Notes: generated by a model from the sequence alone, not told the origin. A stretch of 64,000 nt of DNA from Dasania phycosphaerae (GCF_026891035.1 NZ_JAPTGG010000005.1:1-64000); one strand, 5' to 3'; positions 34,153-43,337 are shown, numbered from the stretch's first letter. Program-made: numbers and translations.

Positions 34153-36348
34153 CTAAAGCTCTAACACCAGCCTAAAACCGATAGCCTCACTACGCACTGT
34201 GGCATCGGTTTTTTTGCGCATATGGCTTTGTAAATACTTCAAGCTGCTATCGTGTGAGCCGCCGGCGGTAAGGGCTAGTAGGCAGCGCTGCGAAGTCTTA
34301 TCGCGTTCGGCGCAGTCGGCCAGCCATTCAGCGACATTGCCGGCAGTATCATAAAGTCCATAAGGATTGGCTGGGTAGCTGGCAACGGGGGCGGTGGAGG
34401 AGCTGAATAGTTTGCTCCACTCGCTGTTGCAACCGCGGCGACAGTTGGCGGCGCCGCGTTTGGCTTTTTCGCCCCACCAGTAGGCCGATGTGCTATTGGC
34501 GCGGTGGGCGTATTCCCATTCTTGTTGCTTGGGTAGACGATAGTGCTGGCCGGTTTCTTCGCTTAGCCAGTGCGCGTAATCTTGTGCATCTTGCCAGCTA
34601 ACACCTACTACGGGGCGCCTGCCGCGTCCCCATTGATAATCTTTAGCGGGCTGCTGGCCGGTTGCGGCGGTGAATTTATCGTAGTCGCTAAAAGTAACTT
34701 CGGTACTGCTCATAGCCAAGGGCTTATCTACGGTGAGTGTGTAAGCTGGCTGGCCCTTTATAGTCAGCTGGCCTTTGGGTATCACCACCATGGTGGGCGC
34801 TGGGCTGCCGTCGCTTAAGCTGTCTTTAATAATGCTGCCCGCCGGTAGCAGGCGGCGAGTGGGCTCTAGGCGTACGCTTTCGGTTAAACCCTGTTTACTA
34901 ATACTGACCCAAAACTCCTGGCTGTGATAATCCTCGGCGCTTACTTCTATATGATATTTACCTTGCTCTAGTTCTATACCGTCGCGATAGGCGGGTTTGA
35001 TATTGAGTATTCTTACCTTTGCCTGTTGGGGTTCGGTTTTAATGGTTAATGGGTATTTTTTGGCGGTGATATATTGCTCGGGCGCTTTGTCGCGCACTAT
35101 GCTTTCTGAGACGATGGCAGGGGCTGGCTGGTTGGCTGGCAGTTGCGGCAGTGTTATGGCCGGTTTTTGTAGTGAGTGCTGCAAATTGTCCAGACGTTGC
35201 GCGTAGTCGTGTAGGGTTTCGGGCTGGTAATCATTTAAATAAATAAAGCCGCCCATAATGGTGGCAGCCAATAGGGCGGGTATATAAAACCAAGCGCGGT
35301 TTATTTTACTAATGGGTTTGGTGATGATGCGGCTGCGTATGGCGGACTCTTTATTTTTTAAAATAAAGTCATCAATTTGTTCCAGTTCCTGCTGGTCTAA
35401 CTGCACTGTGCTGGGGCTAAATTGCTTGCGGCTGAGTAGTAGGCGTTGAAAGCTTAAGCTGGCAGCGGTGGTCAGGGCCGAGAACAAAGCCTGTACTAAA
35501 TTTAATACCTGCAAAGTGGAGTGTTGGGTGTGTTGGGTGTAGTGGGTGCGATTGAGTTTGGGCTGTAGTGCATCCAAAGCATCGATAATTTCTTTGCCGT
35601 TTTGATAGCGCGCCGCCGGTTTTTTCGCCAGCATGCGGTTGATAATGGGCTGGAATATTTTTAAAGCCCCCGGCAATTTGGGGACTGGGCTGGTCATATG
35701 TTTAACGGCAACGGCTATAGGGTCTTCGCTGGTAAACGGCGGGTGGCCGGTGAGCATTTCAAAAAATACTATGCCTAAGCTGTATAGGTCAGAGCGACCA
35801 TCGATATTTTTGCCCTGAGCTTGTTCGGGGCTCATATAGTGCGGGGTACCTAGCACCGAACCTATATTGGTCATATTCATATTGGTTTTGGTGGATTTGG
35901 CGATGCCAAAATCACAGAGTACCGATGAGCCATCTTCTCTAAATAAAATATTATCGGGCTTAATGTCGCGGTGGATAAAACCCTGTTGGTGGGCGTAGTG
36001 CAGGGCGGCGGCCATTTCACGCACGATAGTAACCGCCTGTTGCGGGCTTACACCTTTGCTTTTAAGCGTGTCCTGCAAGGGCGCGCCGGGCAGGTAGTCC
36101 ATGGCGATGTAGTTGTAGTGCTTGTAACTGCCTACATCGTAAATAGAAATAATATTGGGGTGTGATAGCTTGCCGACTATTTTTGCTTCGCGATAAAAAC
36201 GGCTGCCAAAACTGGGGTCGTTATTGAGGCTGGGCGACATCACTTTGATGGCCACTTCTCTATCGACGCTTTTTTGTACCGCTAAATAAACGGTGGACAT
36301 GCCTCCCTGGCGTATTTTACGTAGTATCCTGTAACCAGGTATTGCCAT
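34153..36348 (-). CDS. Ser/Thr protein kinase with PEGA-like and FGE/SUMF1-like domains
   Basis: A 731-residue membrane-spanning Hanks-type kinase. The N-terminal kinase domain (about 6-265) has QGGMSTVYLAV, VAIKVM, HRDIKPDNIL, DFGIA and MSPEQAQG, so all catalytic residues are there. A single transmembrane helix near 350-372 (FYIPALLAATIMGGFIYL) puts the rest in the periplasm: a PEGA-like beta domain (about 435-480) and a formylglycine-generating-enzyme-like fold (about 510-731, TEVTFSDYDKF, YRLPKQQEWEYAHR, GNVAEWLADC). It resembles PpkA-type kinases. The divergent FHA gene 290 bp away is a natural phosphopeptide-reading partner. No type VI secretion genes are nearby, so its pathway is open. 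Confidence 0.9.
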   Translation of the reverse strand: MAIPGYRILRKIRQGGMSTVYLAVQKSVDREVAIKVMSPSLNNDPSFGSRFYREAKIVGKLSHPNIISIYDVGSYKHYNYIAMDYLPGAPLQDTLKSKGVSPQQAVTIVREMAAALHYAHQQGFIHRDIKPDNILFREDGSSVLCDFGIAKSTKTNMNMTNIGSVLGTPHYMSPEQAQGKNIDGRSDLYSLGIVFFEMLTGHPPFTSEDPIAVAVKHMTSPVPKLPGALKIFQPIINRMLAKKPAARYQNGKEIIDALDALQPKLNRTHYTQHTQHSTLQVLNLVQALFSALTTAASLSFQRLLLSRKQFSPSTVQLDQQELEQIDDFILKNKESAIRSRIITKPISKINRAWFYIPALLAATIMGGFIYLNDYQPETLHDYAQRLDNLQHSLQKPAITLPQLPANQPAPAIVSESIVRDKAPEQYITAKKYPLTIKTEPQQAKVRILNIKPAYRDGIELEQGKYHIEVSAEDYHSQEFWVSISKQGLTESVRLEPTRRLLPAGSIIKDSLSDGSPAPTMVVIPKGQLTIKGQPAYTLTVDKPLAMSSTEVTFSDYDKFTAATGQQPAKDYQWGRGRRPVVGVSWQDAQDYAHWLSEETGQHYRLPKQQEWEYAHRANSTSAYWWGEKAKRGAANCRRGCNSEWSKLFSSSTAPVASYPANPYGLYDTAGNVAEWLADCAERDKTSQRCLLALTAGGSHDSSLKYLQSHMRKKTDATVRSEAIGFRLVLEL

Positions 36349-36454
36349 TAACAGCTCCCCATTAAAACGCTGCTGTTTATATTAAAGGCTATGATGTTTG
36401 GGGGATAAGACCAAGTGGCTAGCATGTGTTGTTCTTTTTATCGTTGCATAGGGG

Positions 36455-36540
36455 TTAAAAGTGAAGTGCGCCAACACAACATTGTAGACCTTGCTGGCGT
36501 TTGGCACTATATTTCAAAGGTGCATATGTCTCACTTTTAA
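36455..36540. repeat. Widely spaced inverted repeat between kinase and FHA genes
   Basis: TTAAAAGTGA at 36455-36464 and its exact complement TCACTTTTAA at 36531-36540 flank 66 bp that contain a second GTGC..CCAA/TTGGCAC pairing. It lies in the divergent 291-bp gap. The remainder of the gap (36349-36639) shows only AT-rich sequence with possible promoters. Confidence 0.55.
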
Positions 36541-36639
36541 GAAAAGAGCTGAAAAATGAATAGCTTATGTAGATTGTGGGGTAAATTTTGGCCATCCTCT
36601 GCGGGATCAAATAACAACGATAAGAGATAAAATCTTGCT

Positions 36640-37509
36640 ATGTTAAAGCTACAATTTAAAGATAATCCTAGCCGTAGCTACTGGCTGGTGGGCGAGCAGC
36701 TTAGCTTGGGTAGTGACAGCCGCTGCAATGTGCCCTTAGCGGGCTTGGGCATCAACGCTATCCATGCGCATATCGCCATGAGTGATGAGCTAATTACCCT
36801 CACCCCGCAGCAAGACTGTGTTTGCTATGTTAATAGCCGCCAGCTAACCGAGCCGCAAACCCTGCAAGAAGGCGATGAAATACGTATAGGGGGTGAGCGT
36901 TTATTAATCATAGATCCCAAAAAACAGAGTGCTAAGCTTACCGCGCCTGCTAAACAACAGCCTGCACCGCAAAAAACCAAGGTCTGGACGCTGGTTGCTG
37001 AACACCCAAAATTAAAGGATAGACCTTTTTTAATTACCGATAAGAGCATTTTGGGACGCTCTAAAGAAGTTAATTTATTTATCCCCTTTAAACATCTTTC
37101 TAGGGAGCATGCCGAGCTAACAGTAGTGGGCGATACTTTACAGCTAAAAGATCTGGGCTCATCCAATGGTTGTTTTGTAAACGGTGAGCGGGCCAATGAA
37201 TACAGCCTAAGCGGCGGCGAGACGGTAAGCTTTGCTTTTTTAGATTTTGTTGTGCACTCGCCGGTAGCGACCAAGCCCGCCAGTGATATGGATGTGACCA
37301 TGGTGCGCTCAGCGATTACCCAAGCCGATATAGAGCGGGTACAGCGCGAGAGCAAAACCCCCAGCCAGACTTTAGACTTAAGTGAAATTGATCAGCGCCA
37401 GCAGCAGTTGCAAGAGCAGGCGGCGCAGCCCAAGTATTGGCTGTGGGCTGGCGTTGTGGTCATCATAGCTGCAGGCTTGGCTTATAGCATCTGGCAATAC
37501 GGTCTTTAA
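36640..37509 (+). CDS. Protein with two FHA domains and a C-terminal membrane anchor
   Basis: A 289-residue protein. The first FHA-like region (about 5-95) is degenerate and lacks the usual Gly-Arg and Ser-x-x-His residues. The second (about 120-205) is canonical: ILGRSKEVNL, HLSREHAEL, LKDLGSSNGCFVNG. A tail helix (WLWAGVVVIIAAGLAYSIW) anchors it in the inner membrane with the FHA part in the cytoplasm. FHA domains bind phosphothreonine peptides, and the divergent Ser/Thr kinase is the obvious source. Confidence 0.88.
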   Translation: MLKLQFKDNPSRSYWLVGEQLSLGSDSRCNVPLAGLGINAIHAHIAMSDELITLTPQQDCVCYVNSRQLTEPQTLQEGDEIRIGGERLLIIDPKKQSAKLTAPAKQQPAPQKTKVWTLVAEHPKLKDRPFLITDKSILGRSKEVNLFIPFKHLSREHAELTVVGDTLQLKDLGSSNGCFVNGERANEYSLSGGETVSFAFLDFVVHSPVATKPASDMDVTMVRSAITQADIERVQRESKTPSQTLDLSEIDQRQQQLQEQAAQPKYWLWAGVVVIIAAGLAYSIWQYGL

Positions 37510-37559
37510 GTCGTTACAGTTCGCCCTTATTTGATTATTAGCCTTATTTAGGAACTGCC

Positions 37560-38036
37560 GTGTTTAAAATTGTCATTATTATTGCTGTTTTATTATTACT
37601 ATTTGCTGTCTATAAAATGTTTGCTGGCAATAGCCAAGCAGCTCAGCAAAATATTCAACTAGGTAAAGATTTTTTAGCTGCCAATGCCCAGGCTGAAGGG
37701 GTACAGACTACTGACTCAGGTTTGCAGTATTTATTATTACAGGCAGGTACCGGCACTACGCGCCCCAGCGCTAGCGATAGGGTAGAGGTACATTATCATG
37801 GCAGCATGATTAACGGCGTGGTGTTTGATAGCTCGGTAGAGCGTGGCCAGAGTATCACCTTTGGTTTAAATCAGGTTATTAAAGGCTGGACCGAAGGCTT
37901 GCAAACCATGGTGGTAGGCGAAAAGAAACGCTTGTTTATCCCCAGTGAGTTAGCCTATGGCAACCGTGGTGCGGGTAAAATCCCCCCAGGCTCTACATTA
38001 ATCTTTGATGTAGAGCTAATTGCTATTAACCCTTAG
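37560..38036 (+). CDS. FKBP-type peptidyl-prolyl isomerase, membrane-anchored
   Basis: A 158-residue isomerase with an N-terminal hydrophobic helix (IVIIIAVLLLLFAVY) that is either an anchor or an uncleaved signal, then one FKBP domain: VEVHYHGSMINGVVFDSS, GLNQVIKGWTEGLQTM and IPSELAYGNRGAGKIPPGSTLIF. The start is GTG at 37560 with AGGA 6 nt before it. It follows the FHA gene by 50 bp on the same strand. Confidence 0.92.
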   Translation: MFKIVIIIAVLLLLFAVYKMFAGNSQAAQQNIQLGKDFLAANAQAEGVQTTDSGLQYLLLQAGTGTTRPSASDRVEVHYHGSMINGVVFDSSVERGQSITFGLNQVIKGWTEGLQTMVVGEKKRLFIPSELAYGNRGAGKIPPGSTLIFDVELIAINP

Positions 38037-38061
38037 TGTTGCCTAGCCTGGAGTATGCGCA

Positions 38062-38466
38062 ATGAATAACATAACGCCCAATAGTAACCTGGTGACGATT
38101 ACCTATATTATTTATTGCCTGCATCTTTTTAGCGCTATTAATGGCTTGATGACGCCTACCTTAATCGTGACGGCCTTTTTAACCGGTTGGCCTTCTTTGA
38201 TTGCAGTGATTTTAAATTATGCCAAGCAGGATGAGGTGCGAGGGACTTATTTAGAGTCACACTTTGGCTGGCAGATACGCACCTTTTGGTATGCCTTGCT
38301 GTGGTTTGCCATTGCTGTTGCGCTGTTGTTTACCTTAATCGGTATTCCCTTGGGCATCATTGTTTTTTGGGGGACCGGCTTGTGGGTGATGTATAGGTTA
38401 ATACGTGGCTTAATGCGCCTGTCTAATCGCCGCCCTATGCCTGAGGTAGACGAGCCTATACAGTAA
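38062..38466 (+). CDS. Small inner-membrane protein (DUF4870-like)
   Basis: A 134-residue protein with about three transmembrane helices and the patterns TGWPSLIAVILNYAKQDEVR, TYLESHFGWQIRTFWYALLW and GLWVMYRLIRGLMRLSNRR. These resemble the DUF4870/YidG-like membrane family. The function is unknown. It follows the FKBP gene by 25 bp and is likely in the same transcript. Confidence 0.75.
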   Translation: MNNITPNSNLVTITYIIYCLHLFSAINGLMTPTLIVTAFLTGWPSLIAVILNYAKQDEVRGTYLESHFGWQIRTFWYALLWFAIAVALLFTLIGIPLGIIVFWGTGLWVMYRLIRGLMRLSNRRPMPEVDEPIQ

Positions 38467-38571
38467 ACTTTGGCCGCAGCCCGTATTTGTATAAAAATAA
38501 TCCTAAGGGGTGGATATCCACCCAGCTTAAATTTATATTGTGAGCTATTAATAGTTCTATAGGATCACTCT

Positions 38572-39252
38572 GTGACCGATCAAGTTAACCCGCAGTGCCC
38601 GGTTAATGAGCCCAGTTGCCCCATTATTGATGAGGTGCTTACTCTGCGCCACGAGGTGCAGGGGCTACAAAAACAAGTGCGCACCGATAGCCTGACGGGG
38701 TTGTATAATTTTCGGCACTTTAGCGATGTGCTGGAGCAGGAAATGGAGCGCACCCGCCGTAGCCAGCAAGCAACCGCTTTGATTATGGTGGATCTAGATC
38801 ACTTCAAAAAGGTCAATGATAACTGGGGTCACGAAGCGGGCAACCAAGCCTTGATTAGCACGGCCCAGATTTTATCCAAAACCACCCGCCAATTAGATAC
38901 CCCTTGCCGCTATGGCGGTGAAGAGTTTGGGGTTATCTTACCCTCTATCGATTTAGTTACCGCCTTACAGGTGGCTGAGCGTATTCGAGAGACTATTGCC
39001 CTTATCCCCGTAATGGTCGATGGCCAGGACATAGGCCTTACCGCCAGCCTAGGGGTGGCTTTATACGAGGCTAAGCAAGGCGCTATTAGCGCCCAGCAGT
39101 TTGTAGAGCGCGCCGATCGCTGCCTGTACCAAGCCAAAGAACAAGGCCGCAACCAAGTCGCCCACGAAGTGCTAGAGCGCAAACCTGAGCTATCGGTGAG
39201 CCTGGCAGAGAAAGAGGCGCTGTCGAATATGTTTGGGGATCATAGGGAATAG
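38572..39252 (+). CDS. Diguanylate cyclase (GGDEF protein)
   Basis: A 226-residue soluble enzyme that makes cyclic di-GMP. A short Cys-containing N-terminal part and a coiled coil precede the GGDEF domain (about 40-205): DSLTGLYNFRHF, VDLDHFKKVNDNWGHEAGN and the catalytic GGEEF. RQLD stands five residues before GGEEF, the product-inhibition I-site. There is no sensor domain. The start is GTG at 38572 with AGGA in front. The TAG stop opens a CTAG-type heptad array. Confidence 0.93.
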   Translation: MTDQVNPQCPVNEPSCPIIDEVLTLRHEVQGLQKQVRTDSLTGLYNFRHFSDVLEQEMERTRRSQQATALIMVDLDHFKKVNDNWGHEAGNQALISTAQILSKTTRQLDTPCRYGGEEFGVILPSIDLVTALQVAERIRETIALIPVMVDGQDIGLTASLGVALYEAKQGAISAQQFVERADRCLYQAKEQGRNQVAHEVLERKPELSVSLAEKEALSNMFGDHRE

Positions 39253-39320
39253 CAGTCATTAGTCGCTAGATGTTAGCCCCTAGCTTTAAAGCTAGAGACT
39301 GTAGTCTAACAACTAGTGAC
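39250..39320. repeat. CTAG/TTAG-type heptad array after the cyclase gene
   Basis: Starting with the stop codon, TAG or CTAG recurs about every 7 bp (TAGCAGTCATTAGTCGCTAG..., TTAGCCCCTAGCTTTAAAGC). It includes the palindrome TAGCTTTAAAGCTA, and the array ends next to the ppnN stop on the other strand. Confidence 0.65.
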
Positions 39321-39323
39321 TTT

Positions 39324-40679
39324 TTACAGTTTAAAACAAGGCTTATAAGCCCCCTTAATTTTCATTCTGCCTTGTTTGATAAAATTCCCCAGTAATTCGT
39401 CCAGTGCTTGTATCAAGGTTTCATCGCCGGTGAGTTGAAACGGGCCTAGTGCTTTTACGCGTTCTATGCCGCTGGCTTTAACATTGCCCGCCACTATGCC
39501 TGAAAAAGCGCGGCGCAGTTCGGCTGCTAACAGGTGCGGGGGCTGTGTTCTATCCAGTTTTAAGCTGCGCATACTATCGTGGGTGGGGTCAAAGGGTTGT
39601 TGCATTTCATGGGGTATGGTTAGCATCCAGTTGTAGGCGTAAGACTCATTGGTTTGGCGGCGGTGTTTGTGTACTTTCTCCATACCTTGCTGGCAAAGCG
39701 TGGCTACTTTTTCTGGATCACCTATCACTATTTGATAAAAGCGTTGGGCCTGTTTACCCAGTGTTTGGGCAATAAAATTATCGAGGTTGCTAAAATACTC
39801 GGCGCTTTCTTGTGGGGCGGTAAAAATTAAAGGCATAGGGATGTTGTGATTATCAGGGTGCATCAGCAGGCCCAATAAAAACAAAACTTCTTCGGCGGTA
39901 CCGGCCCCGCCGGGGAAAACAATTATGCCATGGGATAGTCGCACAAATGCTTCTAGCCGTTTTTCTATGTCGGGTAGTACGACTAATTCATTAACGGTGG
40001 GGTTTGGGGATTCAGAGGCAATAATGCCCGGCTCGGTAATGCCCAGGTAACGACCGTTGCGTATTTGCTGTTTACCATGGCCGATAACGGCGCCTTTCAT
40101 GGGGCCTTTCATTGCGCCTACACCACAGCCGGTAGCGATATCAAAACCGCGTAAGCCTAAGTGGTAGCCTACATCTTTGGTGTAGTCGTACTCATTGCGC
40201 TGTATGGCGTGGCCGCCCCAGCACACTATTAAATTAGGGCTGCGGTTGGGTTTTACCACACCGGCATTGCGTAAAATACGAAATACCGCGTCGGTAATGC
40301 CTGCGTCACTGTTAAAATCAAAGCGGCCGCCGCTGGTGATTTTGTGGTGGGTATAAACTATATCGCGCAGCACTGAAAACAGGTGGTCTTGTATGCCGTT
40401 AATCATTCTGCCATTAACAAAGGCATTAGCAGGCGCATTTTCTATTTCTAGTTTTATGCCCCTGGATTCGGGAATAACACGTATAGCAAAGTCATTATAG
40501 TCTTGGTTGAGTACCGAAGCATCGTCCTCTTCTACACCGGTATTTAAAACCGCCAGTGCGCATTGCTTAAACAGGGCGTGTATTTGATTGTCGGGGTTGG
40601 TAAGGCCGTCGATTTCGCGGTGGGAGAGTAGGTTTAAGCTGCTATTTGGTCGTATAAAAACACGTTTAACTTTTTCCAT
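39324..40679 (-). CDS. ppnN: Pyrimidine/purine nucleotide 5'-monophosphate nucleosidase
   Basis: A 451-residue enzyme (formerly YgdH) that hydrolyses nucleotide monophosphates to base and ribose 5-phosphate and in E. coli is stimulated by (p)ppGpp. The central LOG-like domain has FPGGAGTAEEVLFLLGLL. The N-terminal part shows RVIPESRGIKLEIENAPANA and GGRFDFNSDAGITDAVFRIL. The ATG at 40679 has AAGG 5 nt upstream; the GTG at 40685 overlaps that site. Confidence 0.93.
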   Translation of the reverse strand: MEKVKRVFIRPNSSLNLLSHREIDGLTNPDNQIHALFKQCALAVLNTGVEEDDASVLNQDYNDFAIRVIPESRGIKLEIENAPANAFVNGRMINGIQDHLFSVLRDIVYTHHKITSGGRFDFNSDAGITDAVFRILRNAGVVKPNRSPNLIVCWGGHAIQRNEYDYTKDVGYHLGLRGFDIATGCGVGAMKGPMKGAVIGHGKQQIRNGRYLGITEPGIIASESPNPTVNELVVLPDIEKRLEAFVRLSHGIIVFPGGAGTAEEVLFLLGLLMHPDNHNIPMPLIFTAPQESAEYFSNLDNFIAQTLGKQAQRFYQIVIGDPEKVATLCQQGMEKVHKHRRQTNESYAYNWMLTIPHEMQQPFDPTHDSMRSLKLDRTQPPHLLAAELRRAFSGIVAGNVKASGIERVKALGPFQLTGDETLIQALDELLGNFIKQGRMKIKGAYKPCFKL

Positions 40680-40810
40680 AGTCACCTTAGTATCAATAAA
40701 CTATTAAAATTATGGGGCCGCTGAGTTTTTGATTATTTAAGCGGCACTTAGTTCTTATAATAGCTCACAAACACTAAAGCGGTGAGTAATTAAATACTTT
40801 ATCAGGGGGA

Positions 40811-40838
40811 GCCATTTCGACGTTGCCGCCGAAATGGC
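40811..40838. repeat. Perfect 9-bp hairpin between ppnN and the PhoH-like gene
   Basis: GCCATTTCG, a 10-base loop and CGAAATGGC lie 27 bp past the stop of the PhoH-like gene (minus strand). There is no T run, so it may protect the 3' end rather than terminate transcription. Confidence 0.6.
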
Positions 40839-40864
40839 AATGGCCAGTGCGAGGTTAGTGCTAT

Positions 40865-41653
40865 TTAGTTTTCATAGCGGTCTATGAGTTCGCGTACTAA
40901 ACCACTGCGGACTATATCAGCGCGCTCAAAACGATGTACATAAACACTGTTTAAACCCTCAACCCGCTTAATGGCATCGGCTAAACCATTGGCGCCGCGT
41001 ATATCGCTTTGCAATATGTCGCCATTAATGACTACCTTACACTCCTCTCCTATGCGGGTTAAAAACATTTTCATTTGTGCCGGGGTTGTATTTTGGGCCT
41101 CATCTAAAATAACAAAGGTTTTTTGATTAAAGGTTTTACCGCGCATATAAGCCAGTGGTGCGGCGACTATGCGGCCATGCCTAAGGCCGTAATCTACTGC
41201 GCCTGCACCTAGGCGCTCGTTGAGTATGTCTCTGAAGGCCTCGATGTAAACGGCAAATTTATCGTCTACCGCGCCCGGTAAAAACCCAAGCTGTTCACCA
41301 GCCTCAACAGCGGGGCGGGTTAGTATGATGCGCTCTATGGTTCCGCTTTCTAAAGCTTCTGCGGCCAGTGCCGCGGCGCAATAGCTTTTTCCTGTGCCTG
41401 CAGGGCCGGTGCCGAAGGTGAGGCAATTATTTTTAATGGCGTTGATATAGCGTTTTTGGGCAGGAGTTTTGGCTTGTAGAGGTAATTTGACACGTTGTGG
41501 GCTGTAGGCGGTTTCTAGGTGGCGGGTGTTGAGCTCTAAAATTTCGGCGCTTTGAGGGTGGTCACGCCTTGATGCGCGGGAGCGTTTGTGACTGCGTCTG
41601 CAATCGCTGTCGTTAGTATGAGGGCTGCGTCTTGCGTGATTTTTTTTCGCCAT
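40865..41653 (-). CDS. PhoH-like ATPase
   Basis: A 262-residue protein with a very basic N-terminal tail of about 35 residues and a PhoH-type P-loop domain: GTGPAGTGKSYCAAALAAEA (Walker A), FVILDEAQNTTPAQMKMFLTR (Walker B) and VINGDILQSD. PhoH proteins are ATPases linked to RNA or phosphate metabolism, and the helicase-like role is not settled. The ATG at 41653 is preferred to an in-frame GTG three codons upstream. No Pho box was seen in the upstream region. Confidence 0.9.
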   Translation of the reverse strand: MAKKNHARRSPHTNDSDCRRSHKRSRASRRDHPQSAEILELNTRHLETAYSPQRVKLPLQAKTPAQKRYINAIKNNCLTFGTGPAGTGKSYCAAALAAEALESGTIERIILTRPAVEAGEQLGFLPGAVDDKFAVYIEAFRDILNERLGAGAVDYGLRHGRIVAAPLAYMRGKTFNQKTFVILDEAQNTTPAQMKMFLTRIGEECKVVINGDILQSDIRGANGLADAIKRVEGLNSVYVHRFERADIVRSGLVRELIDRYEN

Positions 41654-42106
41654 AGTGGACACTCTCCGTTTGGGTTTAACACATTGCTGCGGGATAGCGG
41701 CCGTCGCTATTACCCGTAAGCAAATAAAAAACTGCCAACGTGTAGATGTCTTTTTTGCGTGCTTTACTTTTTAAGTATTGGTATAAAAGCGGCGCAGTTG
41801 TTACTGTGAGCGGCGAAGCTCAAAAAATATATTTGCTGTTTGTTTTGGTTTTTCCCCAAAACTTTGTTCAATAATTTTCTGTACTGCTTTGCAAGGTTTA
41901 ATCAAAATTATTGCAAAGGCTTGTTACACAAATATTAATTGTTAATTAGATAGGAAAGCTTTTTTATCTTGTTTACTAGCTTTCTTATCTTTTTAAAAGC
42001 CTTACTGCAAGTTAATGCAGTAAGGGGGGATTCGTCAAGTTAGATTCGTTGTTTTTTTAAGTTATTTACTGGTTAAAAATAATAGTTGTTTAAGCGTTTA
42101 TTAAAT
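41654..42106. other. AT-rich intergenic region with one hairpin
   Basis: This 453-bp stretch lies between two minus-strand genes. It has no supported reading frame. It is AT-rich near the esterase side and probably contains the PhoH-like gene's promoter. The one clear structure is at 42000-42025. Confidence 0.6.
42000..42025 (-). terminator. Possible terminator of the esterase gene
   Basis: CCTTACTGCA, a 6-base loop and TGCAGTAAGG form a perfect 10-bp stem. On the minus strand it is followed by CTTTTAAAAAG, a weak T run. It lies about 80 bp past the esterase stop. Confidence 0.5.
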
Positions 42107-42772
42107 TTAATTTTGCAAGCAACTTTTTATCCAGTTTGATATGGCTTTAATTTCCTCGTAGCACACTTCATGATCCATGCCAAAGCTTTGGTACTGGCTG
42201 TTAAAGCCTAGGCTTTGTAAGTGTTGCTGCGCTTTTTGGCCCAGCTGTTCAGGCACTACGCTATCGCGGCTGCCGTGAAAAATCTGTATGGGCAAGTTTT
42301 TGTGTATGGGGTTGATGGCTATGTCGTCGGCGGTGGCAAAATAGGTGGAAAGGGCTAGTAGGCCAGCTAAGGGCTGCCCAAAGCTGAGGGCGGCTTCATA
42401 ACATACTGCGCCACCTTGCGAGAAGCCCGCCAGAATAATGCGGTCGCTGGCTATGCCGTTGGCTATTTCTTGCTGCACCAGTGCTTGTATGGATTGGGCC
42501 GAGGCGCGCAATTGTTGGCTGTCGACTTTGCGATCTATATTCATTTCTAAAATGTCATACCAGGCGGGCATGACATAGCCATTGTTGATAGTCACCGGTA
42601 TGGCGGGGGCGTTGGGGAAAATAAAACGTATTGCCAGCTCTTCGGGCAGTTGTAGCTCGGGCACTATAGGGGCAAAGTCGTTGCCGTCGGCCCCTAAACC
42701 ATGCAGCCAAATAATGCTGGCTTGAGCGGGTAGGCGGGGTTCAATTTTGATGCAATCTAGTGGTGCGGTCAT
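42107..42772 (-). CDS. Carboxylesterase/phospholipase family alpha/beta hydrolase
   Basis: A 221-residue cytoplasmic hydrolase of the YpfH/acyl-protein-thioesterase-like group. The oxyanion region is IIWLHGLGADGNDF, the nucleophile elbow is LAGFSQGGAV, the Asp is in HGSRDSVVP and the His in GMDHEVCYEE, so the triad is complete. It is a single gene with its own spacing on both sides. The natural substrate is unknown. Confidence 0.92.
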   Translation of the reverse strand: MTAPLDCIKIEPRLPAQASIIWLHGLGADGNDFAPIVPELQLPEELAIRFIFPNAPAIPVTINNGYVMPAWYDILEMNIDRKVDSQQLRASAQSIQALVQQEIANGIASDRIILAGFSQGGAVCYEAALSFGQPLAGLLALSTYFATADDIAINPIHKNLPIQIFHGSRDSVVPEQLGQKAQQHLQSLGFNSQYQSFGMDHEVCYEEIKAISNWIKSCLQN

Positions 42773-43008
42773 AGGGGCTTAATCTCAAAATAGTACTAGC
42801 CAAAGATTGGCGTTTTAGGTATGAAAGTTTTTAAGTAGTTTTATGAAACTTTTGGTTATGATAGCGGTCATTAGCGCTGGGTTAAACCGCTGTTGTGTTT
42901 TTCGTCGCGGCCGCCCTGATAATAGCAACATATTAACTAAGGCTTAGGGCTGTTTAGCCTAGGGTTTATTTGCTAAGCTCGCCGCAACTTAGGTATAGAA
43001 ACGTTACT

Positions 43009-43281
43009 GTGAAACCCACACTGTTTTTAAAAGCTTGCACTTTATCGCTGCTAATCTTGCTGGCCGCTTTTGCGGACGGCGAGCACAGCCATAAAAGCGG
43101 TGTTGTTGAGCTAGACTGTGTTATTTGTTTGCACGCGACCACTGCTACGGCGGTGGATAGCGGTATAGCCCTACCGCTGGCCTTAGCGCCTTTTCAGCCT
43201 GCATCTTTAAAACCTCTTTCTTTAGTACAGCTGCTACACCGCCATGGTGGCGGCATACGCGCACCTCCTTACGCTGCTTGA
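43009..43281 (+). CDS. Small exported Cys/His-rich protein upstream of the zinc-type receptor
   Basis: About 90 residues from the GTG at 43009, with a hydrophobic signal (LFLKACTLSLLILLAAFA) followed by DGEHSHKSG, ELDCVICLHATT and HRHGGG. The CxxCLH motif and His clusters suggest metal binding. Similar small proteins placed before zinc receptors are sometimes called zinc-uptake chaperones, which is the basis of this inference. A longer TTG-started frame from 42970 would put charged residues before the signal. The next gene is a receptor with a His-rich loop, 56 bp downstream. Confidence 0.7.
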   Translation: MKPTLFLKACTLSLLILLAAFADGEHSHKSGVVELDCVICLHATTATAVDSGIALPLALAPFQPASLKPLSLVQLLHRHGGGIRAPPYAA

Positions 43282-43337
43282 TAGTTTAACCACTCTCAAT
43301 GCCAAGTAATTGGCCCCTAAAGCGATAAGGAAACATC

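Noticed and set aside
34153..36348. True formylglycine-generating enzyme activity of the kinase tail
   Set aside because: The fold motifs are present, but I could not identify the paired catalytic Cys arrangement of FGE, so only 'FGE-like' is claimed.
42841..43008. Zur operator upstream of the zinc-type pair
   Set aside because: A TAATA/TATTA symmetry around 42918-42933 was noticed, but it does not fit the gammaproteobacterial Zur consensus well enough to report.
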